A stretch of 64,000 nt of DNA from Sphaerochaeta pleomorpha str. Grapes (lineage in GTDB: Bacteria; Spirochaetota; Spirochaetia; Sphaerochaetales; Sphaerochaetaceae), in assembly GCF_000236685.1 (NCBI RefSeq), contig NC_016633.1:868001-932000 (forward strand). The letters run 5' to 3'. Below the pieces are notes generated by a model, which saw only the letters and a list, made by a program, of their open reading frames with translations, was not told where the DNA came from and did not search any database. This document shows positions 24,959-33,864 of the stretch, piece by piece (the stretch's first letter is position 1; each line of letters begins with the position of its first letter). The position numbers and the translations under genes are program-made.

Positions 24959-26026
24959 TTATGCAGGAAAACGGTTTTTTGTCTTGTTTGCAATTCTCAC
25001 GAGGGTGAGCATAACGGGGACTTCGACCAATACCCCAACCACGGTAGCTACCGCTGCGCCAGAATTGACTCCAAATACTGAAATTGCGACTGCCACTGCC
25101 AGTTCAAAGAAATTCGAAGCCCCAATCAACGCAGCGGGGGCTGCTACAGCATGGGGAAGTTTCCAAACCTTTGCCCAGTTGTAGGCGATGATAAAAATCA
25201 GAAAGGTCTGCAGTATCAGGGGAAGCGCAATAAGGAGGATATGCAAAGGATTATCAATGATAGTCTGTCCCTGGAAGGAAAAGATAATCACCAAGGTAAG
25301 CAAAAGCCCAGCGACGGTGATGTTGCTGAATTTAGGGATAAACGTATTTTCAAAATAGGCCAGACCGTGGCGCCGGGTAACATAGCTTCGCGTTAGCCAA
25401 CCGGCAAGAAGGGGAATAACCACAAACAGCACGACTGACAAAAATAGGGTTGCCCAGGGGATTGCAATCCCGCTGATACCGAGTAACAAACCCACTATCG
25501 GGACAAAGGCAACCAGTATAATAAGGTCATTGGTAGCAACCTGGACAAGCGTATAGGCGGCATTCCCCTTGGTAAGGTAACTCCATACGAACACCATGGC
25601 AGTACAGGGTGCGGCACCGAGCAGTACAGCACCGGCAAGATATTGCCTGGCAAGCTCGGCACCTATCAAATTCCGAAACACTACAAAGAAGAAGAAATAG
25701 GCAATCGCATACATCGTAAACGGTTTAACCAGCCAGTTTACTACCCAGGTGATCACCAATCCTTTGGGATTTTCCCCTACTTTCTTTACACTGGAAAAAT
25801 CGACTTTGAGCATCATAGGGTAAATCATAAGCCAAATGAGAATTGCAATTGGCATCGAAACATTTTCATATTCGAACCGACCAAGGAAAGAGGGAATCTG
25901 GGGGACAAACACCCCGATCATGACACCTGCAGTCATGCATAGCAGAACCCAGACGGAGAGGAACCGTTCAAAGAACCCTATCCCACTTTTTGCAGTACCG
26001 GCTTTCGCTTTTTCGTTTTTTTCCAT
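24959..26026 (-). CDS. acr3: ACR3-type arsenite efflux transporter
   Basis: Ten-helix inner-membrane carrier of 355 residues that exports As(III) using the proton gradient. Diagnostic stretches are YPMMLKVDFSSV in TM2, LLGAAPCTAMVFVWSYLTKG with the essential cysteine in TM4, NDLIILVAFVPIV and the late GASNFFELAVAVAIS. It starts four bases after the arsR stop, so ArsR and the pump form one operon. No arsenate reductase gene is adjacent; reduction must come from elsewhere or the cell meets arsenite directly, as expected in an anoxic habitat. Confidence 0.95.
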   Translation of the reverse strand: MEKNEKAKAGTAKSGIGFFERFLSVWVLLCMTAGVMIGVFVPQIPSFLGRFEYENVSMPIAILIWLMIYPMMLKVDFSSVKKVGENPKGLVITWVVNWLVKPFTMYAIAYFFFFVVFRNLIGAELARQYLAGAVLLGAAPCTAMVFVWSYLTKGNAAYTLVQVATNDLIILVAFVPIVGLLLGISGIAIPWATLFLSVVLFVVIPLLAGWLTRSYVTRRHGLAYFENTFIPKFSNITVAGLLLTLVIIFSFQGQTIIDNPLHILLIALPLILQTFLIFIIAYNWAKVWKLPHAVAAPAALIGASNFFELAVAVAISVFGVNSGAAVATVVGVLVEVPVMLTLVRIANKTKNRFPA

Positions 26027-26030
26027 TCTT

Positions 26031-26381
26031 TTATTCCTTGACGCAAGGATTTTTACAAGAGTTGGCAGTATTTGTGCCGAGTTCTTTACAGATACAGTTT
26101 TCTTTGTCTTTCCAAATGAGCTTCAGGAAAGCCTCCAAGTTCTCGAACATCTCGCTATTCAGCGAATAGGTCATCCAAGTCCCCTTGCGTTCTGATTTTA
26201 CAAGCTTGCAAGACGTCAAAAGGTTCATATGGTAACTGAGGGTCGGCTGGGTTATCGAGAAAGATTCAAGGATATCACAGGCACAAAGGGGACCACAGGA
26301 GAGCATATCGACGATCTGCAATCGTGTTTCATCCGAAAGGGCTTTGAACAACGGGATATACGAGGCATAGCCTGGCTGCAT
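26031..26381 (-). CDS. arsR: ArsR-family metalloregulator
   Basis: Arsenite-responsive winged-helix repressor of 116 residues. The ATG at 26381 has AAGGAG six bases upstream; the frame continues upstream but without homology. Features: LFKALSDETRLQIVDML, the metal-binding helix SCGPLCACDILE with two close cysteines, the recognition helix TQPTLSYHMNLL, then the wing. The C-terminus has four more cysteines (ENCICKE, SCKNPC), possibly extra arsenite ligands. It should repress its own operon in the absence of As(III). Confidence 0.93.
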   Translation of the reverse strand: MQPGYASYIPLFKALSDETRLQIVDMLSCGPLCACDILESFSITQPTLSYHMNLLTSCKLVKSERKGTWMTYSLNSEMFENLEAFLKLIWKDKENCICKELGTNTANSCKNPCVKE

Positions 26382-26737
26382 GGGCGACTCCTTATATAGA
26401 ATAGTATCAATATCATTGAATATCATCAATATAACAAGGTACCGAAAAGGACGAATACTTTTATAAAAAAAAGTATATTTTCGTTTGTTCCCAGAGGGAA
26501 GTGTTTTACATTCAAACACAGTTTAAATGCATTTCTAATTTTTATTTGATTATATCATCATTTATAATATAGTATTTTATTTTTTAATATTCTTTCTCTT
26601 ATTATTTAATGTATTTTTTTTTTTTTATATCTTGTTTAGTACTTTTCTATTCACAATTACCTTATTGACAAAACAAGCTAGGAGAGCCTATCATCCTCTT
26701 CGAATCGATATACCAATACAACAAAAGCAAGGCAGGC
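26382..26737. other. A+T-rich spacer between arsR and glycerol dehydrogenase, with a T13 tract
   Basis: The 356-bp divergent spacer holds the arsR operator at one end and, from 26521 to 26660, about 85 percent A+T by eye, including thirteen consecutive T (26614-26626). This is far from the composition of the flanking genes. It may hold UP elements or a nucleoid-protein site for the gldA promoter; no ORF in it looks real. Confidence 0.5.
26405..26434 (-). promoter_or_regulatory. Probable ArsR operator
   Basis: Just upstream of arsR, the segments TATCAATATCATTGA and TATCATCAATATA form imperfect inverted and direct repeats of ATCAA/TTGAT half-sites, the type of sequence bound by ArsR/SmtB repressors. 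Confidence 0.45.
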
Positions 26738-27841
26738 ATGCAAATGGCACGAACAAAACTCTTCCGCGCTCCTCTCAAATATGTACAGGGAAAAGACGCC
26801 CTTCTTTCCTTCTATGAGGAAACCAAGGACCTAGGAACCTCATATCTCTTCATTTGCAGCAACAGCGGATATAAGAGTTGTCAGGAAAACCTGAAAAAAA
26901 GTTTCGAGAATTCTGCGTGCACCCTACGCTTTGAGATTTTCGGTGGGATCAGCTCCAACGGAGAAATCAACAAGATGCGCGAAATCGTACAGGCTGACAA
27001 TATCGAAGTGGTGGTAGGAATCGGCGGGGGATCTGCAATCGACACTGCCAAGGCAACCGCTTTCTATGAAAAACGCCCTGTTGTCATCATTCCTACTGTC
27101 TGTGCAACCGATGCACCCTGTACCGGGCTTTCGGTTATTTACAACGACGACGGGTCGTTCGATACCTATCTTTTCTACCCACGCAACCCCGAGGCAGTCA
27201 TTGTCGATACCCGCATCATCGCCAATGCACCTGCAAAATTCCTCGTTGCCGGTATGGGCGATGCCTTGGGAACCTATTTCGAAGCACGGGCCTGCGTTCG
27301 CACCGATGCCCCGAGCCTTGAAAACGGCGGGATAACCCTTTCTGCGATGGCCTTGTGCGAGCTGTGCTACAAAACCTTGCTCAAATGCGGATCCCAGGCA
27401 AAACAAGCCTGTGAAAACCATCTGGTAACCCCGGCTTTTGAAGCTATCGTCGAGGCAAATACCTACCTCAGCGGCGTTGGGGCTGACAATGGCGGACTGG
27501 CAGTTGCCCACTCGGTATACAACGGTTTTACCGCTTTGAGCGAATGCGAAAAGACTATGCACGGTTCATTGGTTGCCTTTGGAACCATCACTCAGCTGGT
27601 CATTGAGAATGCCCCGAAGGAAGAGATCAAGGAAGTCATGGACTTCTGCCATAGTGTGGGACTTCCCCTCACGTTGGAAGAAGTCGGGGTCACCGATGTT
27701 TCACGTGTGCGCATTGCAGCCGAGAAAGCCTGCATTCCAGGCGAAACAATCCATAATATGGTTGGCGATGTTACTCCTGAACAACTCTATGACGCCCTGC
27801 TTGCAGCAGACCTGCTTGGGAGACAATACCTCGCCCTGTAG
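26738..27841 (+). CDS. gldA: Glycerol dehydrogenase (iron/zinc alcohol dehydrogenase family)
   Basis: NAD-dependent oxidation of glycerol to dihydroxyacetone, or the reverse reduction of hydroxyketones; 367 residues, the normal length. NAD-binding GIGGGSAIDTAKA (94-106) is followed by IPTVCATDAPCTGLSV. The catalytic metal ligands are Asp175 (GMGDALGTYFEA), His258 (GLAVAHSVYNG) and His275 (MHGSLVAFG). An AAGG motif lies before the ATG at 26738; a second ATG two codons later is also possible. Transcribed alone and closed by a strong terminator. Neighbouring arsenic genes seem unrelated to it. Some members of this family act on other small polyols. Confidence 0.93.
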   Translation: MQMARTKLFRAPLKYVQGKDALLSFYEETKDLGTSYLFICSNSGYKSCQENLKKSFENSACTLRFEIFGGISSNGEINKMREIVQADNIEVVVGIGGGSAIDTAKATAFYEKRPVVIIPTVCATDAPCTGLSVIYNDDGSFDTYLFYPRNPEAVIVDTRIIANAPAKFLVAGMGDALGTYFEARACVRTDAPSLENGGITLSAMALCELCYKTLLKCGSQAKQACENHLVTPAFEAIVEANTYLSGVGADNGGLAVAHSVYNGFTALSECEKTMHGSLVAFGTITQLVIENAPKEEIKEVMDFCHSVGLPLTLEEVGVTDVSRVRIAAEKACIPGETIHNMVGDVTPEQLYDALLAADLLGRQYLAL

Positions 27842-27864
27842 ATGTAAGCGTAAGGATATTGAAG

Positions 27865-27899
27865 GCGGAACCGAAAAATCTTCGGATCCGCTTTTTTTT
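27865..27899 (+). terminator. Intrinsic terminator of glycerol dehydrogenase gene
   Basis: GCGGA-A-CCGAA pairs with TTCGG-A-TCCGC (one A-A mismatch, 5-base loop) and eight T follow. Confidence 0.9.
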
Positions 27900-27998
27900 G
27901 TACCTTCAAGCGGGAAAGATGACACGTCTCTTGATTTTCCCCAATGAAACTGGCTATACAGAACCGTAGCAAACCCTTCAAAAGCGAGTTATTTGATA

Positions 27999-28481
27999 AT
28001 GAACAGTATCCTCTATATCGTGACAGCCTTGTTGCTTGGCCTTTCCTTTTTCAAAGACAAGCAAAAAACAAAAAAGGCCTTGAAAAAAGCCTGGAAATCC
28101 TTTGAAAACATTCTTCCCCAGTTTCTGGTGGTCGTACTTTTTGTCAGCCTGTTGCTCTCTGTCATGAATCCCCAGACAATCTTAAAAATCATCGGTTCAG
28201 AGTCAGGGTGGTGGGGAGTAATCCTCTCTGCCATTGTAGGTTCACTCACCCTCATCCCGGGTTTTGTGGCCTTCCCTACCGCTGCAATGTTGTTGCAAGG
28301 AGGGGCCGGGTATATGCAGATCGCCGCCTTCGTATCGACGCTCATGATGGTCGGCATCGTAACCCTTCCTGTTGAGATCCGGTATTTCGGGAAGCGTCTG
28401 GCAATCTACAGGAACACCCTGGCCTTTGCTTTCTCGTTTCTGGTTGCCTACCTCATAGGCTATGTGGAGGCCTTGGTATGA
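27999..28481 (+). CDS. Permease, first half of a split ArsP/YraQ-type transporter
   Basis: A 160-residue membrane protein with four or five TM helices, matching one half of the PF03773 permease family (ArsP, YraQ), which normally are single proteins of about 300-350 residues with two similar halves. The motif GFVAFPTAAMLLQGGAGYMQ resembles the conserved pore helix. ATG at 27999 is chosen; an in-frame TTG two codons earlier is possible. The stop overlaps the start of the second half by four bases (ATGA), so the two are made together and probably form one transporter. ArsP exports trivalent organoarsenicals; with ACR3 nearby that is possible but unproven. Confidence 0.75.
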   Translation: MNSILYIVTALLLGLSFFKDKQKTKKALKKAWKSFENILPQFLVVVLFVSLLLSVMNPQTILKIIGSESGWWGVILSAIVGSLTLIPGFVAFPTAAMLLQGGAGYMQIAAFVSTLMMVGIVTLPVEIRYFGKRLAIYRNTLAFAFSFLVAYLIGYVEALV

Positions 28482-29005
28482 AAAAAATCTTGAAAAAATA
28501 CCAGGCTTTTCTTTTGGTTTCCCTGACAATAATCGCGTATTCATTTTTCAACAGGGAACTGGGGGAAAAAGTATTTGACACCACGTTGTTCCAATTGAAG
28601 GAAATGCTGTTGGTAATCCCACCGATTTTTATCCTTTTGGGTCTGCTGGATGTGTGGGTGCCCAAGGAAACCATGGTAAAGTACATGGGGGAAAAGTCTG
28701 GGGTGAAAGGGATTTTGCTTGCGCTTTTCATAGGGTCTGCAGCGGCAGGTCCGCTCTACGGGGCATTCCCGGTAGCTGCAGTCTTTATGAAAAAAGGAGT
28801 GAAATTCTCTAACATCTTGATTTTCCTCGGTGCCTGGTCAACGACAAAAATCCCTATGTTCCTCTTTGAAGCTGCCTCCTTGGGGACCAGGTTTGCAGTA
28901 ACACGATTGCTAATCGACATTCCCGGTATTATACTGATTGCTTACGTGCTCAATGCCTTGATTCCCAAACAAGAAGTACAAAAAATATATGAAAAAACTG
29001 AATAA
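28478..29005 (+). CDS. Permease, second half of a split ArsP/YraQ-type transporter
   Basis: 175 residues, four to five TM helices, homologous in pattern to the preceding gene: GPLYGAFPVAAVFMKKGVKF corresponds to the pore segment of the first half, and GAWSTTKIPMFLFEAASLG follows. It overlaps the first half by four bases. A basic start (MKKILKKYQ) sets the cytoplasmic side. No Cys in the pore helix as in some ArsP proteins, so the substrate remains open. Confidence 0.75.
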   Translation: MKKILKKYQAFLLVSLTIIAYSFFNRELGEKVFDTTLFQLKEMLLVIPPIFILLGLLDVWVPKETMVKYMGEKSGVKGILLALFIGSAAAGPLYGAFPVAAVFMKKGVKFSNILIFLGAWSTTKIPMFLFEAASLGTRFAVTRLLIDIPGIILIAYVLNALIPKQEVQKIYEKTE

Positions 29006-29047
29006 AGAATTGTTCCCAAACCAAGTTTTCGGAGGATGAACAGGAAA

Positions 29048-29920
29048 ATGCAAAACACAAAAGCCTTGCACAGACTCGTATTGCTTGTACTTATTTTTTG
29101 CATTGCCGCAAGCTCGGTCGGCTTGTTCTCAAAAACAGGCGGCACCTCGTATACGGTAACCAACCAATATGGTGATTTCATCAGGATGTACGGCGACGGC
29201 CTCTACAGCCATGACTCCTACTTCAAAGCCCCCATTTTTCGAGCCTCCGATGCCACTATGCTGTTTCTGGCAGTTCCCCTGCTTGCCATGGGTCTTCTCT
29301 ATGACAAGAAACGCCACTGTCTGAAAAGCAGGATCGCCTTGGCTTCCGGACTTTTTTCTTTCACCTATTACAGCGCAGGCCTTTGTTTTGGAGTTAGCTA
29401 TAATTACCTGCTGCTCCTCTACATAGCCTTATTCTCAGCAAGTCTGTTTTCGCTAGGCCTCTCTTTGGTGAGCATCGATTACCCTGAGCTTCACGCAAGT
29501 ATAACAGGGCCACTCCCCTACAGGGGTATCTACACGTTCCTCCTGCTTACCTGCATCGCCTTGATCCTGGCCTGGCTTCCCGATATTCTCAGTGCCCTTG
29601 CCACCGGTCGCCCCTTAGCCTTGCTTGAAGTCTACACGACGGAAATCACATATGTTCTGGATATGGGAATTATCAGCCCCTTGGCAATACTTTGCCTCAT
29701 ACTAGTGAGAAAAAGACTCCCCCTCGGCTATGTCGTACTCGCTTTGTTACTTACCCTCTGTACGCTCATAGGCATAATGGTGCCGGTCCAGACTCTTTTC
29801 CAGATGGCAAAGGGAATCCAGCTCACTCCACCTGAGTTTATCACCAAGGTTGCAAGCTTCATCGCCCTGGCTCTTTTTTCCCTGTACCTTGCGATTCGCC
29901 TTTTCAAGTCTATACGATGA
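29048..29920 (+). CDS. Polytopic membrane protein of unknown function
   Basis: About 290 residues with roughly seven or eight TM helices and one short extracytoplasmic loop after the first helix (residues about 30-65, rich in Tyr, Asp and Gly). I do not recognise a family. The ATG at 29048 is favoured: GGAGG directly abuts an earlier in-frame ATG at 29036, which leaves no spacing, while it lies 12 bases before 29048. It follows the split permease by about 40 bases and so may belong to that operon. It ends seven bases from the convergent Crp/Fnr gene. Confidence 0.7.
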   Translation: MQNTKALHRLVLLVLIFCIAASSVGLFSKTGGTSYTVTNQYGDFIRMYGDGLYSHDSYFKAPIFRASDATMLFLAVPLLAMGLLYDKKRHCLKSRIALASGLFSFTYYSAGLCFGVSYNYLLLLYIALFSASLFSLGLSLVSIDYPELHASITGPLPYRGIYTFLLLTCIALILAWLPDILSALATGRPLALLEVYTTEITYVLDMGIISPLAILCLILVRKRLPLGYVVLALLLTLCTLIGIMVPVQTLFQMAKGIQLTPPEFITKVASFIALALFSLYLAIRLFKSIR

Positions 29921-29927
29921 AGCCGAT

Positions 29928-30653
29928 TCAATCGGTAAGTACCGAGAGCTCCTGCAGTCCATCGAGGTCGACAAGCCTAACCGTCCTTGGCCCAAGGTTC
30001 TCGATAAGCCCCGCTTCTTCCAGCTGGACCATCTTCCTGCTCAGCGTTTCCCGGGCAAGGCCCAAATAATTGGCCAGGCCTTCCCTGCTGAGCGGAAGGG
30101 TAATGACAACCCCTTCAGAATCATCTTTTCCATAGGTATCCTTGAACTCAAGAAGCATCGAGGCTATTCTCAACTCGGCATTTCGCCCACCCATGCTCTG
30201 CATCACGGTTTCGAGCCGACTCATCCTGTTTGCCATTGCCCCAATGATCTGCATCGCGATGGTGCTTTGCTCTGCCAATAATTTCTTGAACCGTTCCTTG
30301 GAAAGAATGCATACCTTGCAATCCTCCAGGGCCTCCACCGAATAGGGGACTTTCTCCTCGGTAAACAAAAATCTTGCCCCAAAATAGTCGTTTTTCGGGA
30401 AGATATACAGGATTTGCTCCCTTCCATCAGCAGATGTCCTGAAGGCCTTGGCACTCCCCTCCCTGATAACGGTGAACCCAAGCGGTTCGTCACCCTCGTT
30501 TGCAAGGTGCTCGCCCTTCTGATACGTCCTATGGGTCATTTCCTCTGTCAAAGTCTGTATGGCGTCGTGACTGAGTGACACAAAAAGGGGCACTTTGCCG
30601 AGGCACATTTCATTTTTGCAAATCTTGCACTGGATTGTCGTATCAGTATCCAT
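29928..30653 (-). CDS. Crp/Fnr-family regulator with FNR-like cysteines
   Basis: 241-residue transcription factor: N-terminal Cys9, Cys12 and Cys17 and an internal Cys112 match the spacing of the four FNR [4Fe-4S] ligands, then a cyclic-nucleotide-binding fold (residues about 25-125), a dimer helix and a helix-turn-helix (LPLSREGLANYLGLARETLSRKM, core LANYLGLARETLSR). The recognition helix reads R201-E202-T-L-S-R206, giving the Arg-Glu-Arg contacts of CRP, where FNR has Val-Glu-Ser-Arg. It should sense oxygen but bind TGTGA half-sites. A perfect such site lies 26 bp upstream of its own start, in the spacer shared with pflB, so both autoregulation and pfl control are likely. Confidence 0.9.
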   Translation of the reverse strand: MDTDTTIQCKICKNEMCLGKVPLFVSLSHDAIQTLTEEMTHRTYQKGEHLANEGDEPLGFTVIREGSAKAFRTSADGREQILYIFPKNDYFGARFLFTEEKVPYSVEALEDCKVCILSKERFKKLLAEQSTIAMQIIGAMANRMSRLETVMQSMGGRNAELRIASMLLEFKDTYGKDDSEGVVITLPLSREGLANYLGLARETLSRKMVQLEEAGLIENLGPRTVRLVDLDGLQELSVLTD

Positions 30654-30678
30654 ATAAAGACTCCCAGACAGTATTCAA

Positions 30679-30694
30679 TGTGATTTGAATCACA
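30679..30694. promoter_or_regulatory. CRP/FNR-type operator between the regulator and pflB
   Basis: Perfect palindrome TGTGATTTGAATCACA: TGTGA-N6-TCACA, also readable as GTGAT-N4-ATCAC of the FNR class. Its centre (30686.5) is 41.5 bp before a start site predicted from a TAGAGT -10 box at 30716-30721, the class II activator position for pflB. Toward the regulator gene the site would overlap the promoter and could repress it. Confidence 0.75.
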
Positions 30695-30776
30695 GAGTTA
30701 AAAAACTATTTGCACTAGAGTCAAGCCATCAGGTGAATGGTGACATTCCCTGTACACAATATAACAGAGGTAAACC

Positions 30777-32999
30777 ATGAGTGCTACCAAAGAAAACGGA
30801 CTTACAAAAGAAATTACCATCGATACACGCAATTTCATCGTGAATACCTATACCCCCTATGACGGGGACCAGTCCTTTCTCACCGAACCTACAGAAAGGA
30901 CGAAAAACCTGTGGAAAAAGCTTTCACGCTATCTCGACATCGAACGGGAACGGGGAGGAATGTACGGCATCGATGAACATACCATTTCAACCATCACCAG
31001 CCATAAGAACGGCTATATTGACCAGGAAAACGAGGTAATCGTCGGCTTACAGACCGATGAGCCACTGAAGCGCGCAATCATGCCTTTCGGTGGAATTCGG
31101 CTGGTACAGACAGAGCTTGAAGCCTACGGCAAAGAGTTCCCCAAAGACGTACAGCAGGTATTCGATTACCGCAAGACCCACAATGACGGGGTTTTCGATG
31201 CCTATACCGACGCCATGAAGCAGGTCCGCCATACCGGAATCATTACAGGTCTTCCCGATGCCTATGGCAGGGGCAGGATCATCGGGGACTACCGCAGGGT
31301 AGCTCTCTATGGGACCGAGGCTTTGCTCGAGGCGAAAAAACAAGCAAAGACCAACTGCGTTAGCGATAGTATGGACAGCGATACCATCCGCGACAGGGAA
31401 GAACTGAGCGAACAGATTCGCTCAATCAAAGAACTTACTGCGATGGCAGCCTCCTACGGCTTTGACATTTCAAAACCTGCCCTCGATACGAAACAGGCAA
31501 TCCAGTGGCTGTATTTTGGGTACCTTGCCGCGATAAAGGAACAGAACGGGGCGGCAATGAGCCTTGGCAGAGTCTCCACTTTCCTGGATATCTATGCAGA
31601 GAAAGACCTTGCAGCTGGCACCTATAGCGAATCAGAAATCCAGGAAATGGTAGACCACTTTATCATGAAGCTGAGAATAGTACGGTTTTTGAGAACCCCT
31701 GCCTATGACGAGCTGTTCAGTGGCGACCCAACCTGGGTAACCGAGTCCCTCGGGGGAATGTGCCTCGATGGCAGGCATATGGTAACGAAAATGAGCTACC
31801 GGTTCCTCCATAGCCTCACCAATCTGGGACCCGCTCCTGAACCAAACCTTACGGTCCTCTGGAGCGAAAGGCTTCCCTCTACGTTCAAAAACTACTGTGC
31901 AAAGCTTTCCATTGAAACCTCCTCGATCCAATACGAGAACGATGATCTGATGAGTGCCACCTATGGCGATGACTATGGCATTGCCTGTTGTGTTTCTGCC
32001 ATGCGCATTGGAAAGCAGATGCAGTTCTTCGGGGCGCGGGTCAACCTGGCAAAAGCCCTGCTGTATGCGATCAACGGCGGCAAGGATGAAAAGAGCGGGG
32101 AGCAGGTAGGGCCTGAGCTTGCCTCGATGTCTGGTGAATACCTCGACTTCGACGAAGTAATGAGAAAATTCGAAGTGACTACCGAATGGCTGGCAAAACT
32201 CTATATCGACACGCTCAATGTCATCCACTATATGCACGACAAATATAGTTATGAACGCATCGAGATGGCGTTGCATGACGAAAACATTGTCAGGACCATG
32301 GCCGGGGGTATCGCAGGGTTGAGCGTGGTAGCAGACAGCCTGTCAGCTATCAAGTATGCAAAAGTGAAGCCAGTCTATGATGAGCGGAACATTGCCGTCG
32401 ATTTCATCATCGAAGGTGATTTCCCAAAATACGGGAATGACAACCCGCTCGTTGATGAAATCGCAGTCAAACTGGTCAAGGATTTCATCACGAAGATGCG
32501 CAAACACCATACGTACCGCAAAAGCATCCCTACCCTCTCGGTCCTTACCATTACCTCAAATGTAGTGTACGGCAAGAAGACGGGATCTACCCCGGACGGA
32601 AGGCATAAGGGAGAGCCTTTTGCCCCAGGGGCCAACCCGATGCATGGTCGCGATGCGAATGGCTGTGTGGCAAGTATGAAAAGTGTGGCAAAGATTCCCT
32701 ATGACTATGCCCAGGACGGTATCTCCTACACGTTCAGTGTAATCCCGGGGACACTGGGCAAAACAGAAGAACAACAGATAGAGAATCTTTCCGCTCTGCT
32801 TGATGGGTACTTCCATGAGCAAGGACACCACATAAACGTGAATGTCTTCGATAAGAGCACCTTGCTCGATGCCATGGAACGCCCTGAGCTCTATCCCCAG
32901 TTGACTATCAGAGTCAGCGGCTATGCAGTCAATTTCATCAAGCTCACCCGTGAACAACAACTTGATGTCATCAACAGAACCTTTCACGACCACCTATAA
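30777..32999 (+). CDS. pflB: Pyruvate formate-lyase (formate acetyltransferase)
   Basis: Glycyl-radical enzyme that splits pyruvate with CoA into acetyl-CoA and formate in fermentation; 740 residues. The adjacent catalytic cysteines are Cys404-Cys405 ([14 protein letters not shown]) and the radical site is Gly715 in RVSGYAVNF near the C-terminus, both as in genuine PflB rather than in glycerol dehydratase or choline lyase relatives. PFGGIRLV and the GAVSMSL-like [12 protein letters not shown] segment also agree. AGAGGT precedes the ATG. The activase follows after 11 bases. A CRP/FNR-type site sits 83 bp upstream of the start, so anaerobic induction is likely. Confidence 0.97.
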   Translation: MSATKENGLTKEITIDTRNFIVNTYTPYDGDQSFLTEPTERTKNLWKKLSRYLDIERERGGMYGIDEHTISTITSHKNGYIDQENEVIVGLQTDEPLKRAIMPFGGIRLVQTELEAYGKEFPKDVQQVFDYRKTHNDGVFDAYTDAMKQVRHTGIITGLPDAYGRGRIIGDYRRVALYGTEALLEAKKQAKTNCVSDSMDSDTIRDREELSEQIRSIKELTAMAASYGFDISKPALDTKQAIQWLYFGYLAAIKEQNGAAMSLGRVSTFLDIYAEKDLAAGTYSESEIQEMVDHFIMKLRIVRFLRTPAYDELFSGDPTWVTESLGGMCLDGRHMVTKMSYRFLHSLTNLGPAPEPNLTVLWSERLPSTFKNYCAKLSIETSSIQYENDDLMSATYGDDYGIACCVSAMRIGKQMQFFGARVNLAKALLYAINGGKDEKSGEQVGPELASMSGEYLDFDEVMRKFEVTTEWLAKLYIDTLNVIHYMHDKYSYERIEMALHDENIVRTMAGGIAGLSVVADSLSAIKYAKVKPVYDERNIAVDFIIEGDFPKYGNDNPLVDEIAVKLVKDFITKMRKHHTYRKSIPTLSVLTITSNVVYGKKTGSTPDGRHKGEPFAPGANPMHGRDANGCVASMKSVAKIPYDYAQDGISYTFSVIPGTLGKTEEQQIENLSALLDGYFHEQGHHINVNVFDKSTLLDAMERPELYPQLTIRVSGYAVNFIKLTREQQLDVINRTFHDHL

Positions 33000-33010
33000 G
33001 GAGGAACACC

Positions 33011-33778
33011 ATGGGCATACAGGGAACCATCCATTCCATTGAGACTTTCGGAACGCTGGACGGACCGGGCATCAGGTATGTCCTGTTCCTCCAGGGTTGT
33101 TCGCTCAGGTGCCGGTTCTGCCACAACCCAGATACCTGGGCAATGGGAGGCAAACCGACCTCCGATTCAGATGAGGTAGTTAAGGGAATTCTTTCCTACC
33201 GCTCCTTCATCAAAAAAGGAGGGGTTACCCTCAGTGGCGGAGAACCCCTGAGACAACCGGAATTCGCCTTGGATATCATCAACAAATGCAAAAAAGCTGG
33301 GTTGCACACTGCCCTCGATACGGCAGGATCTGTCCCCCTTGAACGTTCGAGAGCAGTCCTGGATGCAGTCGACCTGGTCCTGCTCGATATCAAGAGCCTG
33401 GACGACCGACAGTGTTTCAGCCTCACCGGCCAAGGAAATGCTAACACCCTTGCCACCTTGGAGTATTGCCAGGCCATCGGCAAACCAGTCTGGTTGCGCC
33501 ATGTGCTCGTTCCCCAATGGACCCTGGACAGGCAAAGGCTTGAAAAACTTGCCCTGTTTCTCAAAGGCTATAGTTGCATCGAGAAAGTTGAATTGCTTCC
33601 CTATCATGCCATGGGGCAATACAAATGGGAGCAACTGAACCTCGATTACAGCCTTAAAGATGTCCCTGAGCCAACTGAAAAGGAACTTGGTATGGCAAAG
33701 AAACTATTCGAGGAGCAGGGATTGGAAGTTTTGATGACTAGTTTTGCAACAAAGGAAAAAACAGCCAAGGTCGGTTGA
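33011..33778 (+). CDS. pflA: Pyruvate formate-lyase activating enzyme
   Basis: Radical-SAM enzyme that places the glycyl radical on PflB using a [4Fe-4S] cluster. 255 residues. The cluster motif is C30-SLR-C34-RF-C37 (QGCSLRCRFCHNP), followed by the SAM-binding GGVTLSGGEPL and the KSLDDRQCFSLTG region. AGGAGG precedes the ATG, 11 bases after pflB; the pair ends in a strong terminator. No extra ferredoxin domain is present, in keeping with a PFL-specific activase. Confidence 0.96.
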   Translation: MGIQGTIHSIETFGTLDGPGIRYVLFLQGCSLRCRFCHNPDTWAMGGKPTSDSDEVVKGILSYRSFIKKGGVTLSGGEPLRQPEFALDIINKCKKAGLHTALDTAGSVPLERSRAVLDAVDLVLLDIKSLDDRQCFSLTGQGNANTLATLEYCQAIGKPVWLRHVLVPQWTLDRQRLEKLALFLKGYSCIEKVELLPYHAMGQYKWEQLNLDYSLKDVPEPTEKELGMAKKLFEEQGLEVLMTSFATKEKTAKVG

Positions 33779-33798
33779 ATACCGCTATCGAATAGGAA

Positions 33799-33840
33799 CA
33801 AGGCCACAGGGAATGTATCTCTGTGGCCTTGGTATCTTTT
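33799..33840 (+). terminator. Intrinsic terminator of pflBA
   Basis: CAAGGCCACAG (33799-33809) pairs perfectly with CTGTGGCCTTG (33821-33831), 11-base loop, and TTTT follows a few bases later. Confidence 0.85.
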
Positions 33841-33864
33841 CTTATACAATTTGAATAGAAAGCC

